64,000 nt of DNA from Strongylocentrotus droebachiensis (GCA_035222895.1 JAVYIG010009911.1:1-64000), one strand, 5' to 3'. Positions 20,802 through 35,800 are shown, counted from the first letter of the stretch. Program-made: numbers and translations. Notes: generated by a model from the sequence alone, not told the origin.

Positions 20802-23800
20802 ACTCACTCAGTGGATGTCTGCTAACATTCTTAACTCAAGAAAAATATACTAAATAAGTTATCCAGGCCGCAAAATAGAGTTACCCTTTTAACAGGCTCA
20901 CGGTGGAGAAGAAGAAAACGATCTTAATTAATCTTAAGCTTCTCCCACTTTAAGAAATGTGATCCCAGCTTTCCCATTTTAATTGCTATTTTCTTTTCCT
21001 CATCCCTATACTTAAAAATTACACACACACTCACACACACACCACTACATGGTTATGCCGTCAACCGTGGACCAAGTTTAGTACTTGTGTGTGTGTGCGT
21101 AGGTAATTGCCCACCACCGCGGACCACTCCATAGAAAACTACATCAAACTGCGGACGTACCTGCTATGGGATGATCAGGTAGCGAGCGCCTCTCCCGCGC
21201 AGTCATCGAAGGGGGCGCTGTGACATTTCGCGATACACATCGGATTGATCCAGTCGATGTTGCCTACACGCTGTGACATCTAATATTCAAACGCCCCCTA
21301 CAGGTACGTCGTAAATTATATACGGCGGAACCGGTATCGCAACCGTGGACGGTCCCCCATTGCAGGTACGTCCGCGGTTTGAGGTAGTTTTCTATGGAGT
21401 GGTCCGCGGTTGCTGGCGTTTACCTACACACACACTCCTGTCTTAGTAAGTTAGTGTATCAACTGGTATTAGGGACTTTTAGATTGAGTGGACGAGAACA
21501 TGACGAACGCCGACTGATCATGCGTGTCAACGTACTTAACTGCCCATGTTGACTACAGTTATAAATCTTTTAGATTGCACTCGACGATATACATGCATGC
21601 AGGAATTAACACTATGAACATCACGGACAAAGAAAGGGGACAAAATATACAGTTCCTCATTCTACCCTCAACAAAAGAACATCCCTTCACTGCTATTAAT
21701 ATGTAAAAATGTGTAGAACAGGTGAATGTGAATGTGACACCTGTTCTACAAATTTTTACATAGCAGAGAAGGGATGTTCCTTTGTCTACCTGAGGAACTG
21801 TATATTTTATGCGCACACGGCATACTAGTACCTTGAGCATGAAAAGGCACTATATAAATATCAATATGTATGTATGTGTATGTACAAGATTTAGGAAAAT
21901 CAAGGTTGACGCATTCTCGATCGCCGACTGAGACGACGTAACGCATGCGCAGTGCCTTAAAATGACGTCACACGTTGCAGTCAAAGCTGTTGACGTGCAA
22001 ATCTAAAAGTCCCTATTGATCTGTCACTTCTACACCAAGTTCCTCAATAATTTGTTCTTGGTACCCGTCATGGAGTGATTCCACTAGCAATTCTAGTAGA
22101 TCTAGAGGTCATAAAAGAGAGGAGCTTCCACTTCCAGTTCCAGCTCATCCTCAAGCCTCAGGCTCAAGTTGACAAAAAAATAGGAAATGCTAAACTTGCA
22201 AATTTCTTGCATAACTATGAGACGATTTAAAGGGAGGCTTTACTACTGCATCTAGAAGGGATTAAACCACCCAGAGAGCCATCGAGGTCACTGTGACAGG
22301 TGGCTATCTCATTAACTCAGCTCTCATTTAACATAAGAAAAAGAGGATCATGGGGGACCAACAGGCACCGATTTGGGAAGTTTTCTATATAGAGGGAGCA
22401 AGTAGCTACAAGTAGGACAGTGTGCCTTTAACCAAAGAATATCAAAATAGATACCATGACTGTCTTATTTACAGTTGTATATAATAATCTATATCTGTGC
22501 TTCATTTCAAGTTAATAGGGTACATGTACTTTCTTTCTGATATTTTTTTGAAAATAAAAAATGGAAAAATAGATCTAGATCTATGTGTACTTGGCTCGTT
22601 AATTTGAACATAATTTAAAAAAAAAACCTGAAATACTGTTTATCGCTTATTTATCGCTTATTTATCGCTTGTTTTAAGTTACTCTATCTCAACGCAAATT
22701 TTACATAAATTGAGCGTTCCATCTCTTGAGATCCTTGGTGATTTGAACCCCCCCCCCCCCCCCGTCATAATGTGCTCCTGAAAAGCCCAGTCAGAATAGG
22801 GTTAACCACCTTCAAAATGAACCATTGTTTTTGCAGTCCTACGGAATGGCACTTGGCTGCCTCAGCCCATCTCCAACAGATACTGTCTCTCTGTGGTTCA
22901 ACAATGCGACTCTAGCGGCCCTGCCGATGAAGGCTAGCAGGCACAATACACCATCCCGCTGCCACATCCTCACCAAACTGGTCCGTAGCTGTCTCACCGG
23001 AAGTGGCAACGAGTGCATAGTGGTAGGTAGACCTTAGCACACATAGGAGCATCACTATCCTGGCTGTGTAGTAAAAGCTGTGCTTTTGATTCTCGAACAT
23101 TTCAAACACCACGTACAAAACTCAACTGATTTTACTCAAAATCGGTACTTAGTGAGTGACAATTAATGACACCTAAATAGCAGTAAAATACATTTTTTTC
23201 TACTTACAGATGTTAAAAAGAATAATTTAGAAATTCAAATTGTAAGTCTACTGTCAAACTTTGCTTACAGCCGCATCGGCATGATTGTATGCAGTCTATG
23301 CGATATTGTGTGGTGTGTGTATTTGTGTATGGGTCTAATAATACCTTCCTCACAGCAAGCATGCAGTGCTAGAGGTCAATACGCATTAGCATTGACTCTC
23401 TATGCTTTGCTGGAGTGGACCTTAGCTGATTCCATCAAGTGCAGGTGTATATTGGAATAAATTGTTGGCAGGAAGTAGTTTGGATAATAATAATAATAAT
23501 AATAATAATATTGGGTATTTATATAGCGCACATATCCACCCTGCAAGGTGCTCAAAGCGCTCCAATATTACCCCGGCTCTGCTAGGCTACCGATAGTAGT
23601 TACTAAAGTATTAATCTTGGATTGGGAGTGATAGGAGCATGTGCCCGAATGAACAGTTATTTTAAAAAGCATGAAATAAGATCGATGATGAGACTAGCTC
23701 CCTATATGTACATGTATTTCTATACATTGCTGTTGAGAGACACAATTGCAAAGAAGAAAAGAATCAAATATGTTGATTTAAAGAAGAGATGTTTCGTATA

Positions 23801-26800
23801 CATAAGTTGTATGTTAGGATTGGGACAACTCAATTTTTTTTTAACCAAACAATGCCAAAGACACCCATAAGATGAGGAATGTGTACAGGTTATAGAAATA
23901 TGACTGTAATTTCCATGATAGATTTAGATGATTTCTATTTACAGTGTTATATTTCAACCTCTGCATAAAAGAAATTTGGTGCTTTTCAAGTAACCTTTTC
24001 TTGTTACCATTATTACGGTATTCTTTTTCTTGTGATAGGTTGCCAGCGAACATGCCCATGTCTTTCCTCTTGGCTGTGCCATCGCAAGGGCCTTCCCTCT
24101 CTATTCCCGTAAAGCAGGCTCTCGCAAGCAGACCCAGCGCGTCGTCACTGTAGAGTTCGTCATCACAGACAGTGATAACGCTTCCCTGACGGAAGAAGAG
24201 GTGGCGACCTTACAGGTTACAGCCCAGTCTATCCGTGAATCTGCCCGTATTGTGGACATGCCTTGCAATGAAATGAACACGATGGACTTTGTAAAAGTAA
24301 GATCTCCACTTTATCTTGGCTCTCAACTTCCTAACAGAAAAAGTAACTGATTTTTTTCTTGTTGCCATGATTCTCCTTCACCTAGATTTGAAAAGTCACT
24401 TTGACTGACTTGCGAGAATCGAAAGTAAATTTTCTTTTGCCACTGATGACTTTTGCACTCTGAATGATCATGAAATGTATATGAAATGTAAATTCAATTG
24501 AAATGATCTAGATGAAGTAAACTCTTACAGTGATAGTGTTATTGATGTTGAGTGACATTCAGATGTTAATGATGTAACAACAGATATATTCCAATTGATG
24601 ATCCATTATTCAGGATAATCTATTTTAGTCTTCTTATTGATTTATGATGATTTATTATGCTATTTTTTTTACTAAAAACAAAAAGGTTCCTAGCTTTTAA
24701 TCCCCCCTTCACCTCTTTAATAGTTGCCTGAGTCCTATAGTATTTTTTTAAATGGAAACATGTACATACCATCACACCACCCTGCTTGACCTCTTATGTT
24801 ATACTCTTGTATTGCATTATCACCTACAGGAAATCCAAAGAATTGGACAATCCCTTGGCATCACCCCTCTCATCATCCAAGGAGAGGAGCTCAAACAGAA
24901 AGGGTTTGGAGGTAAGTTTTGTTTTTATGTGCCATGTATCCGATAGAGTTTCTGATCACTCTCTTGCCATAGACACCACAAAGATCTATTCTGTTTATTT
25001 TCACTGATGTTGCCCCCCCCCCCCACTTGCTTCCATCACCTTTGTCTTTCCTATGTTGTCTTTCAGGCCCTTGCGCCCAAATGCATTCTTCCAGTCTCTC
25101 TCCTGCAGCTGCATCGATTTAGCCATCAAAACTAAGTCATCTGAATACAATAGGTTCCATAACACACCTTTCTTTACTGATTGTGATAAAACATCAACGA
25201 CAATAGCGAACAGCAGTGGAGACAAGACTGATCCCTGATGTACACCACTCCAACATGAAAACTCTCAGAGTACCTCTTCCACATCTCACTCTGGTCTGTT
25301 CATATTCATACAATGCCATTACAGCCCTAACCAGACCATCAGGGAAAGCTACAATGTACTTTCAAGCAACTTAAAAATGCATGTACAATAACGATCACTG
25401 ACGGCATTGAGAATTTGTGAATAAATTTCCTAAACGCCTTTCAGTTAATGAAAATGTTTCTACTCTTTGAATTGCACCTTTTCTGATCTTGACAGGTATC
25501 TACGGTGTCGGCAAAGCTGCAGCCAATCCACCAGCCTTTGCTGTCCTTAGCCACACACCACCTAATGCATCTCAGACCATTGCTTGGGTGGGCAAGGGCA
25601 TCGTCTATGACACTGGTGGACTCTCCATCAAGGGCAAGGTGAGTGTTAATCTGAAAGAGTTGAGAGAGAGAATGGCCTTGCAGCATCCCAGTGGAAAAGT
25701 TTGAAGACCAAAGATAGGTTCACACAAAAGTTTGTTAACTTTAAGTTTAGGCTGTGGTTTTAAACTTCAAAGTTTAGGTCATGGTTTTAGGCTTCAAAGT
25801 TTAGGTCGTGGTTTTAAACTTCAAAGTTTAGGTCGTGGTTTTAAACTTCAAAGTTACCTTGTATTTTAATAAGGACCATGTGGTTGCTCTTGTGTTTCTA
25901 AACTTTAAGTTTATTTGAAGTTATAAAACACAAGTGATCTTCAGGTTTCAGAGCCTGGTAACTATGTGCAGCGGGATCCTTACTCAAAATTATGTGGCGT
26001 GCAGAGGCAATTAACTTTGAAGTAAAAGAAGGACCGTTACGGAGCTAGCTGCCGCGCAACGCAACTGCGCATCCAGCCAAAGTCGCAATTTGGTATTGCA
26101 CGGCATATCGTGGTAGGGGTATATGTACATGTAGGATCCAAAATCTGCCTGCGATACAGTAATAGCTTAAAAATCAATGAAGATTTGCTAAATTACGATC
26201 TTTTTTCAGGTAAGGGTCATTCCATGTCAAATCACCCAAAAAATCTGAAAATCTGAACCCGACCATTTTTGATTTTGATGAAACTTAGTGTACTTGTTAA
26301 GTGTGATCTCACAGCACCAAATCCAAAATTTTAGGTCAATTGGGTGAGGGGTTTGGGGGATACGGCCAACCAAATTTTGAGATATTTGCAAAAATGGGGG
26401 TGGCGGGCCTACCTTTGAACCCTTGTATCTTGGGACCTAATTGGTCAGTCTTCACAAAATTTGTATTGTTGGAAAGGGTATTCAATAAGGATTCCAAATC
26501 TGCCGCCATTTTGAAAATTCGTACATGTTGGGGTACTTTGACCTCTTGACCTAAGATTTGACCTTGAAATTGACCTTGTGGATCACGTAACCGTGACAAC
26601 ATTTTTCATGAAATGCAATCTCTGACATGTTCACTTAAACATATAAAAGTTTCAGAGATATAATATTTTTTGTTTAGGAGCAATAAGGATTGAAAGTATC
26701 CATACTTACAGATATTCACAATAAACAAAAAATACTTTACGCCGGCAAATACGGTATGCACTATAAGACTATCCAATATTATAATGATTATTATTATTAT

Positions 26801-29800
26801 TGTAACAATCTTCTAATGTATTTTGAAGAAATGCATTCCCTTGTTTTATCCATCCCTAAATGTTGTATGTCATTTTCCATTACAATCAAATCTTTCTCAG
26901 CAGGTCATCATCTGATTTTCTTTCTCTTCTCCTTTTATGTATAGACTGCCATGCCTGGTATGAAGCGGGACTGCGGTGGCGCAGCGGCGATTCTGGGTGC
27001 ATTCTATGCAGCCGTGAAAACAGTAGGTCGACTTTGATATTTTCATCGATAAAAGAGAAATTGATAGGACCTGTGCATTTCAGGAAGCACTTTATGAATG
27101 TGTCGATCTTCTGCAGACATTCTGCACAAATGTTACGTATACATAAAAAAACAAGTCCTTGGCCCCGTCTTACAAAGACTTACGATTGATCCAAATCAAT
27201 CACAAATGTAGAGGTGTTGTGGTCGAGTGGATACGTCGCCGGACTGTCGATCACAAGGTCCGCGGTTCGAGTCCCGCCGCTGCACTAATGTCCTTTGGCA
27301 AGACATTGATCTACATTTGCCACACTCCACCCAGGTGAAGTAAATGGGTACCTGGTAGGAATTTATTCCTTGAAACGCAGCGCGCGTAACAGCTGCACTG
27401 CTAAAGCCAGGGTAATTATGCTGCATTATTGTAGAGTGCTTAGAGACTTTTGACAAAGTAAGTGTTAGGCGCTATATAAGCACTGTAATTATTATTATTA
27501 TTATAAATCCTCGAATCAATCGCAAGTTTGCAGTCTCCTATCTCTTACGTACATAGCTGCAATGGATATCAATCGCCACGGTCATGTTCAAGCATTTATG
27601 CTTACGACATGTGGTCTCCTGCTTTTTCCTTTTGTATAAAACTTTTATTTTAATTAGAAACAAATTTTGTCAAACTTACATGTTATTCATTATATTTATT
27701 TGTATGTTTCTTTGTATTGATATGAAAAAGTGGAAATAAAACCAAAAAAAACAAAAAAAAATTGTGATTGATGTCAACTCTTTGTGAGACGCGACCCTGG
27801 ATGATATTTATTCCATGTGTAGGTGAATTCAAATGTTTACCTTCAAAAGGAGCTGCATGTACTATGGAATATAGGGGCATGTTACAGGGTACTATTACGT
27901 GATGGGAGAGCTGAAGAGCACCATTGCATGAGTAAATACATAACCCTGTTCATCCTAACCAACCCTCGTTGTGAGGAAAGAACCATTGTTGTAATAATAT
28001 TGGGTTCTTGTATAGCGCTCATATCTGTCAGACTTGACACTCCTGGCACTCCCAATTACTACCCTGGCTTTAGCACAGCTGCCATTACGGTGCTCTAGCA
28101 TTTCAAGGAATTAAGTCCTGCCAGATACCCATTTACATCACCTGGGTTGAGTGTGGCAAATGTAGATCAATGTCTTGCCAAAGGGCATTAGTGCCGCGGC
28201 GGGACTTGAACCGCGGACCTTGTGATCCACAGTCCGGTGACATATCCACTCCACCACGACACCTCCACCTGTGTGATACATTGCTTAGGATTGATGCGAC
28301 TTCGTTTTGATAAGAGAATTGTCACTGAGGTTTGAGAATTATTATATTTTCTTATACAGTATCAGCCAACTCTCTAGACATTCCTAACTGTGCAAATTTA
28401 TTGCAGTTCTTATATTTACTGTCACTTTAAACACCTTGCGTTTGCTAAGTCTTAGTGGCTGCTTTTGTTTGTATTCCAGGGTTTTCAAGAGAACCTTCAT
28501 GCCTTATTCTGCCTGGCTGAGAATGCTGTAGGCCCGGACGCCACAAGACCAGATGATGTACATATCATGTACTCCGGGAGGTAGGCCGATATGTCAATTA
28601 CATTCAAGGACAGGATCTTTTAAAAGGGCTCAAATGATATTTGTACAGTTTTCCACTTATTGCAGGTATCATTTTTTTTGTAAAAAAACAATACAGAATG
28701 CTTATATATGTGTTTACAACATTATCCAGGGTTGCTCATTTGTATAATACCATTAAAAAAAGTATGGCATCCTTGGAACTCAAACTTTATTCCAACTTCA
28801 GATGGGAATTGATACCGGTAATTCTTTTCATCAAATTTACTCACAAATAAGCAAATGTACTTATGATAATATCAACTACAATACCATATAACGTAGTGGT
28901 CAGAATGAGTGATATTTAGCAATTTGTCAGTGTTCATTCCTTTGAAACGTTGCACTTATTTTTGTTTAATTCTTTTAATTACAGGTCAGTTGAAATCAAC
29001 AACACAGATGCTGAGGGAAGATTAGTACTAGCAGATGGGGTAAGTAAACAAAAGTGTCACAACAACAATATTGATGCTAAGAGAAAAGTGTAGCACTTTG
29101 ATATATTCCTCATATCAGTCATTATGCAATGTAGCCATTCTAATATGCATGAGGCCATCACAATCTTTCTTTATCCACAACTGTAGGCCTTTACAAGTAA
29201 TTGTGGAAATTATACCAGTTTTAATAATCTCAATGAAAAAATCTAGACAATTTTCAACCGTATGGTTTTTTTTAATGACCAAAATTGCTAGTTTTTTCTT
29301 TTCAATGATAGATTTCTATACAGTTAGTGTAAAATATCCTCATGACCGCATTTACGCAAACAAGATTTCATCGCAAAGGACCTTGATTTTAAAAATAGAA
29401 TTGATTCAAATTTTTCAAATTCGTCATTTAAATTTGTAAAAATAAATATTTTACTTTTTCAACGAAAACAAATATTCATAATTTGTAATTTATTTTTACA
29501 ACCCTGATATGAATATCTATTATGTTCTTGTATTTTGTAGGTGTCATATGCCGCAAGAGATCTGAAAGCTGATATCATCGTTGACATGGCCACACTGACC
29601 GGCGCTCAAGGAATCTCAACAGGAAAGTACCACGCCGGACTCTTGACCAACAACGAAGACTGGGAGGTCGCTTCAACGAAAGCAGGTAAGACCATCAGGG
29701 GGGCGTTTCACAAAGATTCTAAGTCCAACTTAACTCTTAGTTGGACTTTAATATTATGGAGAGCCATGTGTACAGGGTTCGTACGGGTCAGGGAATTTCT

Positions 29801-32800
29801 GGAAAGTCAGGGAATTTAAAAATGTTTTTTCCAGAAGCAAAAAGTCAGGGAAAGTCAGGGAATTCGTCCATTTCTTCTGGAAAGTCAGGGAAAATCTTCT
29901 TTTCTTCAAGATGTTTGTTAAAATGGCATTTAATTTGTCTTGTGAACAAAGGAAAAACACATTTTATAAAATTTGTGGTTCACATAATAGCTAGCCCATC
30001 ACAATGCAGTGTAGTACGATGCTAATGTTCTTTTTGAGAAAATTTGTGTGTGAATGACTGTTGACCTGTGTATAGGCAAATTCATGCAATGTACTGAGCT
30101 CTGTGAGAGTGTGTGTGTACAGTATTTGTGTGTATGTGACTGATCACACCAATCAGAAACTTCCTTGTGAGTGGGCGGAGAGTGAAGCCAGCATAAATTA
30201 AACTTGTCAGTGACCACTAGCACAGTACTGAAGAATCATAAATTATGAAGTTTGTTGACCTGTGTGTAGGCAAATTCACCTATTGTGCTGAGCTGTGAGA
30301 TCGAGAGCATTTGTTTGTGTGTGTGTTTCTCCTTGCAGTAAGCAAGTGATGTGACTGATCAGACCAATCAAAAACTTTCCTTGTGAGTGGGCGGGGAGTG
30401 AAGCCAGCGTAAATTAAACTCGTCAGTGACCGCTGGCACAGTACTGCAGAATCACAAATTATGAAGTTTGTTGACCCGTGGTGCTATGAGATCGAGAGTG
30501 TGCATGTGAAAGTTTGCTTTATTCTCCTTGCCCCCAGTTCACTGTCTCTCTCTCTCTCTGCATGGACCTACTATATGCTCTCTCTCGAGCGATTGGCACA
30601 TTTAACTCATCATTCTCTTCCTTCCATCGAGTCTGATCTCTCTCTTCTCTCTCTTTTTTCTCTATTTAATCATCTTTCGAGTATTTTTAAAACCTATTGC
30701 CCCCCTCAAATCTTGCCTTTATTAATTTTGATCTCTTTCTTTAAAATAATACAAAATTATTTACCTTTGAAAAGTAGTTTTCGCATGTTTTCTTTTCTTT
30801 CTCAAGTTTCTTTCATTTTGTTTCTCGATCCCACCCCAACATTCATTCACATCTCTTTATCTCTTTCACTATCGACTTTCACTCATTCTCAGTTCCCCCA
30901 AAGCATGTCGTGCCGTGGAATTATTTTTAAAAGGCAAAGATATTCATATTCCCTATCAAAATCCAAGCAGTATTTTTAACTATTGTGTTTACAAACGGCA
31001 AGGATTAGTGCATGCATGCCAGACAGTTGCCGCCCAGCGTGGTGTAATATTACATGTGGTTTCTCTGAACAGGGTTACCAGGCAACCAGCACATAACAAA
31101 ATGTATGCAAATCTTGGGTTCATGTATAGCATGGGCGCTGCCTTCCACGCTTGTTTTTAATTGACAGACAAACGGACCAATAATAGTAAAGCATGTGGGA
31201 TGGATGCTCTGACAGGGAGTGACTTCTGTATTTTGAGAAGTGGTGAATGCCTAGCCCAGTATATGAAACCCGGCTGGTTTCGTCTTAGGGAGTGGTCTAA
31301 ACTAAGCATGTTGACCTGGGACTAATTGTAACCAGGGAGGTGACAAACCCTGTTGTAACTGTCTTGAATCCTGGCTGGTAGACAGCAGGATAACAAATAT
31401 TGCGGTCAGTAGACAGTGTGCTGCATGCACGCTGTACGATTACTTTTTGTTCGAGTTGTGCTTTGATTTTGATTAAAAGTTTGAATGAAGGTGTTTTACC
31501 CCGGGGTTTTACCACAGAATATTCATAAAACAATAATTTAAATGTAAATAACTATGCATCATGAGCCACTCGTGTTTTCTTAAGAACCCCTTTAAAAATC
31601 GTGTTGCTCTCTACTCGAATATCGCAACCCTGAATCGCATAATTTGATTCCACATTTGGCGTCCATTGTGCGAGCGCGAGCATACAGCCAGTTAGCTAGC
31701 CTAGCCTCGTGGTTGCTGCTTTCCCCAAGGTCCGCAATTAAGGCACACTTTTTTCCGTCAGCAAAATATCGAAAGTCGGGGGTGCGCCTTATAGTCGGGT
31801 ACAGGATATTTGAGTCCTCAAATGCTACTTTTTAGTGGTTTTCAAAAATCTCTGTGTCTCAACATTAATTACATAATGCAAATAAAGAATAGGATCTACT
31901 ATTTGAAGTTAAACTACGTTCCTAATTTGAAAGGAAGAGAGTTTTTTTTTTAGAGTTTTTTTTTTCAGTCTCGATAAATTATGCCCTGTCACAAGGCACT
32001 TTGCCGGCCGAAGCTCTCCCGTGTCTTCAGCTCACTCACCTGTATGATGCAGCTCACCTACACAGGGGATAACGAATCACCACGCAAAAACTAGCCTGTC
32101 CACATTTCTGTTTGGACTCGGAGGAAAAAATTATGTCATCTTTAGTTTTAAAAACAACATTGTTACTGGGTCTAACTTAGTTCAGAAGCACTTCAACTGT
32201 GCCTCGTAATAAAATGAAAGTATTTTCGAACACTGTCACTGAAATAAGAGCCGATCTGATGTTTACAAAAATACCAATGTTGGCTTTGTTTTTGGTGGCT
32301 TTTTGTTAACCAGATCAGATCACGTCTTATTTCAGTGTTCAAAAAATACTTTCACTCTCATTATACGAGGCACAGTTGAAGTGCTTGTGAACTAAGTTAG
32401 ACCTTGGTCTAGTAACATGTTGTTTTTAAACTAAAGATGACAAAAAAAGAAATCCAGATTTTTTTTCAGATTTTTTTTTTTTTTTTTTTTTTTCGCGAGG
32501 GGGAGAATCTTCGAAATAGGGGTGCGCCTTATATAGTTTAGTGATTTGCTTCCTAGTATTGCGATGATATATAGTTGTACGCTTTAAATTAAGACATGTT
32601 CATCATTGAAAATGGTCATGGAAATTTACATTATCCTGCTCTGGAAAGTCATGGAAAGTCATGGAATTTTAAAAATGTGTAAGTGTACGAACCCTGTGTG
32701 TAGCCTTATAATGAAATATATTCAAAAGCAAAAATTAAAGTATTTTAGACTTTTCATGAATTCCACATCAAGAACATGAAATCTCCCATGATAATAGAAA

Positions 32801-35800
32801 ATATGAATGATTTGAATCAACATTTTATGCCTTTTAAAATAACTTTTACAAAATATTTTGAAAAATGCTAATGGCTTTCCATAATTGTTAAGTCCAACTT
32901 AGAGAAAAGTTCAACTTAGGATCTTTGTGAAACACCCCCCCTGAACTTCACTCGACACTACTACTATGGTTGTCAGTTCTTCAGCGATATGACATTGTTT
33001 CTGCACCGAGTGTACACATACAAAATATGATTAAGCTAATCTCCATCCATTAGGATTAACTGTTGTTTCATTGTTGGAATAATGGATTATTCATTGCATT
33101 TGGAGGGGATTAAATAGGAAGTCGACCCTGATATTAAGTTGCTTTTAAGGAAAGCAGAAAAATGAGAGGAACAAATTTGTGAAGTTTGAGCGATATGGGA
33201 TTTTAAAAAGTTATGATTTTTTTAAGTTGTATCTTGCGTGCTCCTCTCCAATTTCCTCTTTACAGAATATTTTCTTAGTTACAGGGGTCGTAGCAAAACT
33301 TGTTTGCAATAAACATGTTTACGGTGAATGTCAGATTAAACATTTTTTTAAGGGAAAATATAGATTTTTGAAGATTGTTGAAGTACAGGGCAAATGGAAT
33401 GGGACAAACTTACCATTTTTTGACTTGATGGATTGCACCTTAAAAATTAATAACCTTTTCATTTTTAATCAGTTTTTGCTCAAACTTTCACTGATTTTTT
33501 TCTCTCATTGTTCTGCTTCTATTAAAACCAACTCAATATCAGGATATACCTTTACACCCCCTTTAATGGATATATGTTTTTACAAGAGTAAATAGTATAA
33601 AGAATTAATGTTTTGTTGGCACAGACCCAATTTAGAGAGATATTTTCAATTGTTTACTTTTTAATGAATCTTGTAAATGTGCTTGAATGAATGTTGCTTG
33701 TTTTTCAGGTCGTAGCAGTGGTGACTTGGTGTTCCCTCTAGTCTATTGCCCAGAGCTTCACTTTAGTGAGTTTGGTAGTGCAATAGCCGACATGAAGAAC
33801 TCTGTAGCGGTAAGTCAAGGATTTATTAACATTCTCAGCAGAGAGCTTTTGATTGTCTCTTTAATGCAGAGTGAAAGCATTAAAAGGGAACCAAAACCTT
33901 CATACTAAGTTACTTTTATTGTAAAGTTTAAGATATTTGAATAAAATCAGTGAACATTAGAACAAAATCGGGCAAGAAATAGGAAGTAAAAGCTTTTTGA
34001 AATGACTAGTCACTAGAGGGCGATATTCAATTTAATGACATCATTTGTGGACAACTCTCCATGCCTTTTGTACATCAAATTTCTTGTTTTTTTTTCTTTC
34101 TTGTGATTGAGATAATCTACTCCCCTGAAAGCAAGGTATAGAATGCAAAATGATATTCTACTTCACATGTTATGAACTCAAATCAAGAACACAAATAAAT
34201 ATGAAGAAAACGAAAGAATTGTGAAATTTGATGTACAAAAGGCATGGAGAGTTGTCCACAAATTATGTCATCGAATTGAATATCGCCCTCTAGTGACTAG
34301 TCATTTCAAAAAGCTTTAACTTCCTTATTCCTTGCCCAATTTTGTTCAAATTTTCACTGATTTTATTCAAATATCTTCAACTTTACAATAAAAGTAACTT
34401 GGTATGAAGGTTTTGGTTCCCTTTAATGTCCGAAACAGTCAAGCTCACAGTGATAAGTGTGGCCTATGATGGTTCGATTTGATTTCAAATTAAACAAATT
34501 ATAATGTCTGTTTGGAGCCAGAAGGGCATTAGCTCATATTGACACCTTTAAAGCTAAAGACCAGTTATGGTCATGTGATTGCATTGTGAAAGAAACGTTG
34601 TGAAATCGATCAAAAAAGGTTGATCATCTAGCATAGATGTACTGCAAGGTTCTGGAATCATCAAAATGATAAGAAATTTGGCCAAGTCTTCATAAAGTTA
34701 GAAGCACTGTACACAGAAAGATGTATATGGGACTACACATACGTGCGCGACACGTGCATTTCATATCTCTCAACAGGCAAGAGATACACTAATTTACCAA
34801 ATATATCAATTAGTAGGCGGTTTCCCGTCAAAAATTTTATCATCATGTAATATTCAAAACATATTCTTTCACATGATTAGTAATAAGAGCTTCCATTTCA
34901 TTTTTTGAAATTGGGGCGTTTCCAATACGGGTCTTTACCTCCAAACTTTGCTCCAAACTGATGATAATACTCTGAGATTCAGCAGTTCATTTAGCGTTGG
35001 AAAAGAACAAATGTCATTTCTTTTTGGTAAGGATAATAGACCCGTGAGGATAATAATCATGGCTTGCAACCCAAGAGTTGGATAACAGTTTTTCCCTGTT
35101 AGAGGTAAATTGAAACATCTGATCAACATTAGTAGATCCTTTACCAAACTCTTCCTAGGTTCTTATGCACAATTCTGCGACTAGAGAAAAGTATCAATAC
35201 TTTTATTTCCTTTAAATGGCTGAATAAATATCAGAAATAACAGATGACAAGCTTCCAGACAGCTGTCCAAAGTTCGAATCCACCAAAAGACAATGTCAAC
35301 TTCCTTGTTTTGGCTCCATGTGATCAGTTTATTATTTGAAGAGCTTAATTCCAAAAGGAGCTAAATCCACTTTTGATGAAAATTGAGTTATTGATATCAG
35401 AACATTGTTCACTGAAGTACCCGTCTTTCAACACAATTATTTATCTAAATTTTGGGAGTAATTATGAAAAAATGCACCGTCTTATATCACTTTTCCTTAG
35501 ACGCCTGTACAAAATCTGGAAAACAATTTCTTTTTTCTCTGAAGTTACAAAAATGGATTTAGCTCCTTTTGGAATTAAACTCTTCATTTCTTTATGTTAA
35601 CCTGCTGATTTCCTGTGCCCTTGTGATTCTTTCCTCATGTGATCTAAAGATTTGGTGTTGCCAACTCACATAATGTAATATTTGTGTATTATTATTATCA
35701 ACATCAATCGTTGTTATCAGATAGTTAGGAGATAAGGCCTTTCGTAACCTACAGGTAACTAGCTCGTTAAATTTGATGCTGGGTTTTTAAAGATTCTAGA

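Larger units (their letters stand above)
29773..32696. mobile_element. 2.92-kb hAT-like non-autonomous element nested in the MITE
   Basis: Ends CAGGGTTCGTAC and GTACGAACCCTG are inverted repeats, and both sides are flanked by TGTGTA. Subterminal words GGAAAGTCAGGGAATT on the left and GGAAAGTCATGGAATTTT on the right are typical of a widespread CAGGGTTCGTAC element family placed with hAT; only 6 bp of duplication is visible rather than the 8 expected. The interior has no transposase. It holds two tandem units of about 200 bp (30,060-30,470), a foldback (32,130-32,440) and GGGTGCGCCTTATA words near both 31,780 and 32,520. Confidence 0.7.
29698..32941. mobile_element. MITE of the GGGGGTGTTTCACAAAG family, split by a nested insertion
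   Basis: The left piece (29,698-29,772) begins GGGGGGCGTTTCACAAAGAT and the right piece (32,697-32,941) ends CTTTGTGAAACACCCCCC. Joined in order, they parallel the uninterrupted copy at 39,139-39,454, read in reverse. The family ends resemble MITEs with TTTCACAAAG termini. The uninterrupted relative makes the insertion point of the inner element precise. Outer age looks moderate given visible divergence between the two copies. Confidence 0.72.

Noticed and set aside
30461-30979. 172-codon + strand frame
   Set aside because: It begins in the tandem repeat of a nested transposon and runs through a CT-rich tract; it has no conserved motif.
33179-33595. 138-codon + strand frame in NPEPL1 intron 9
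   Set aside because: It coincides with a MITE whose other copies do not preserve the frame.
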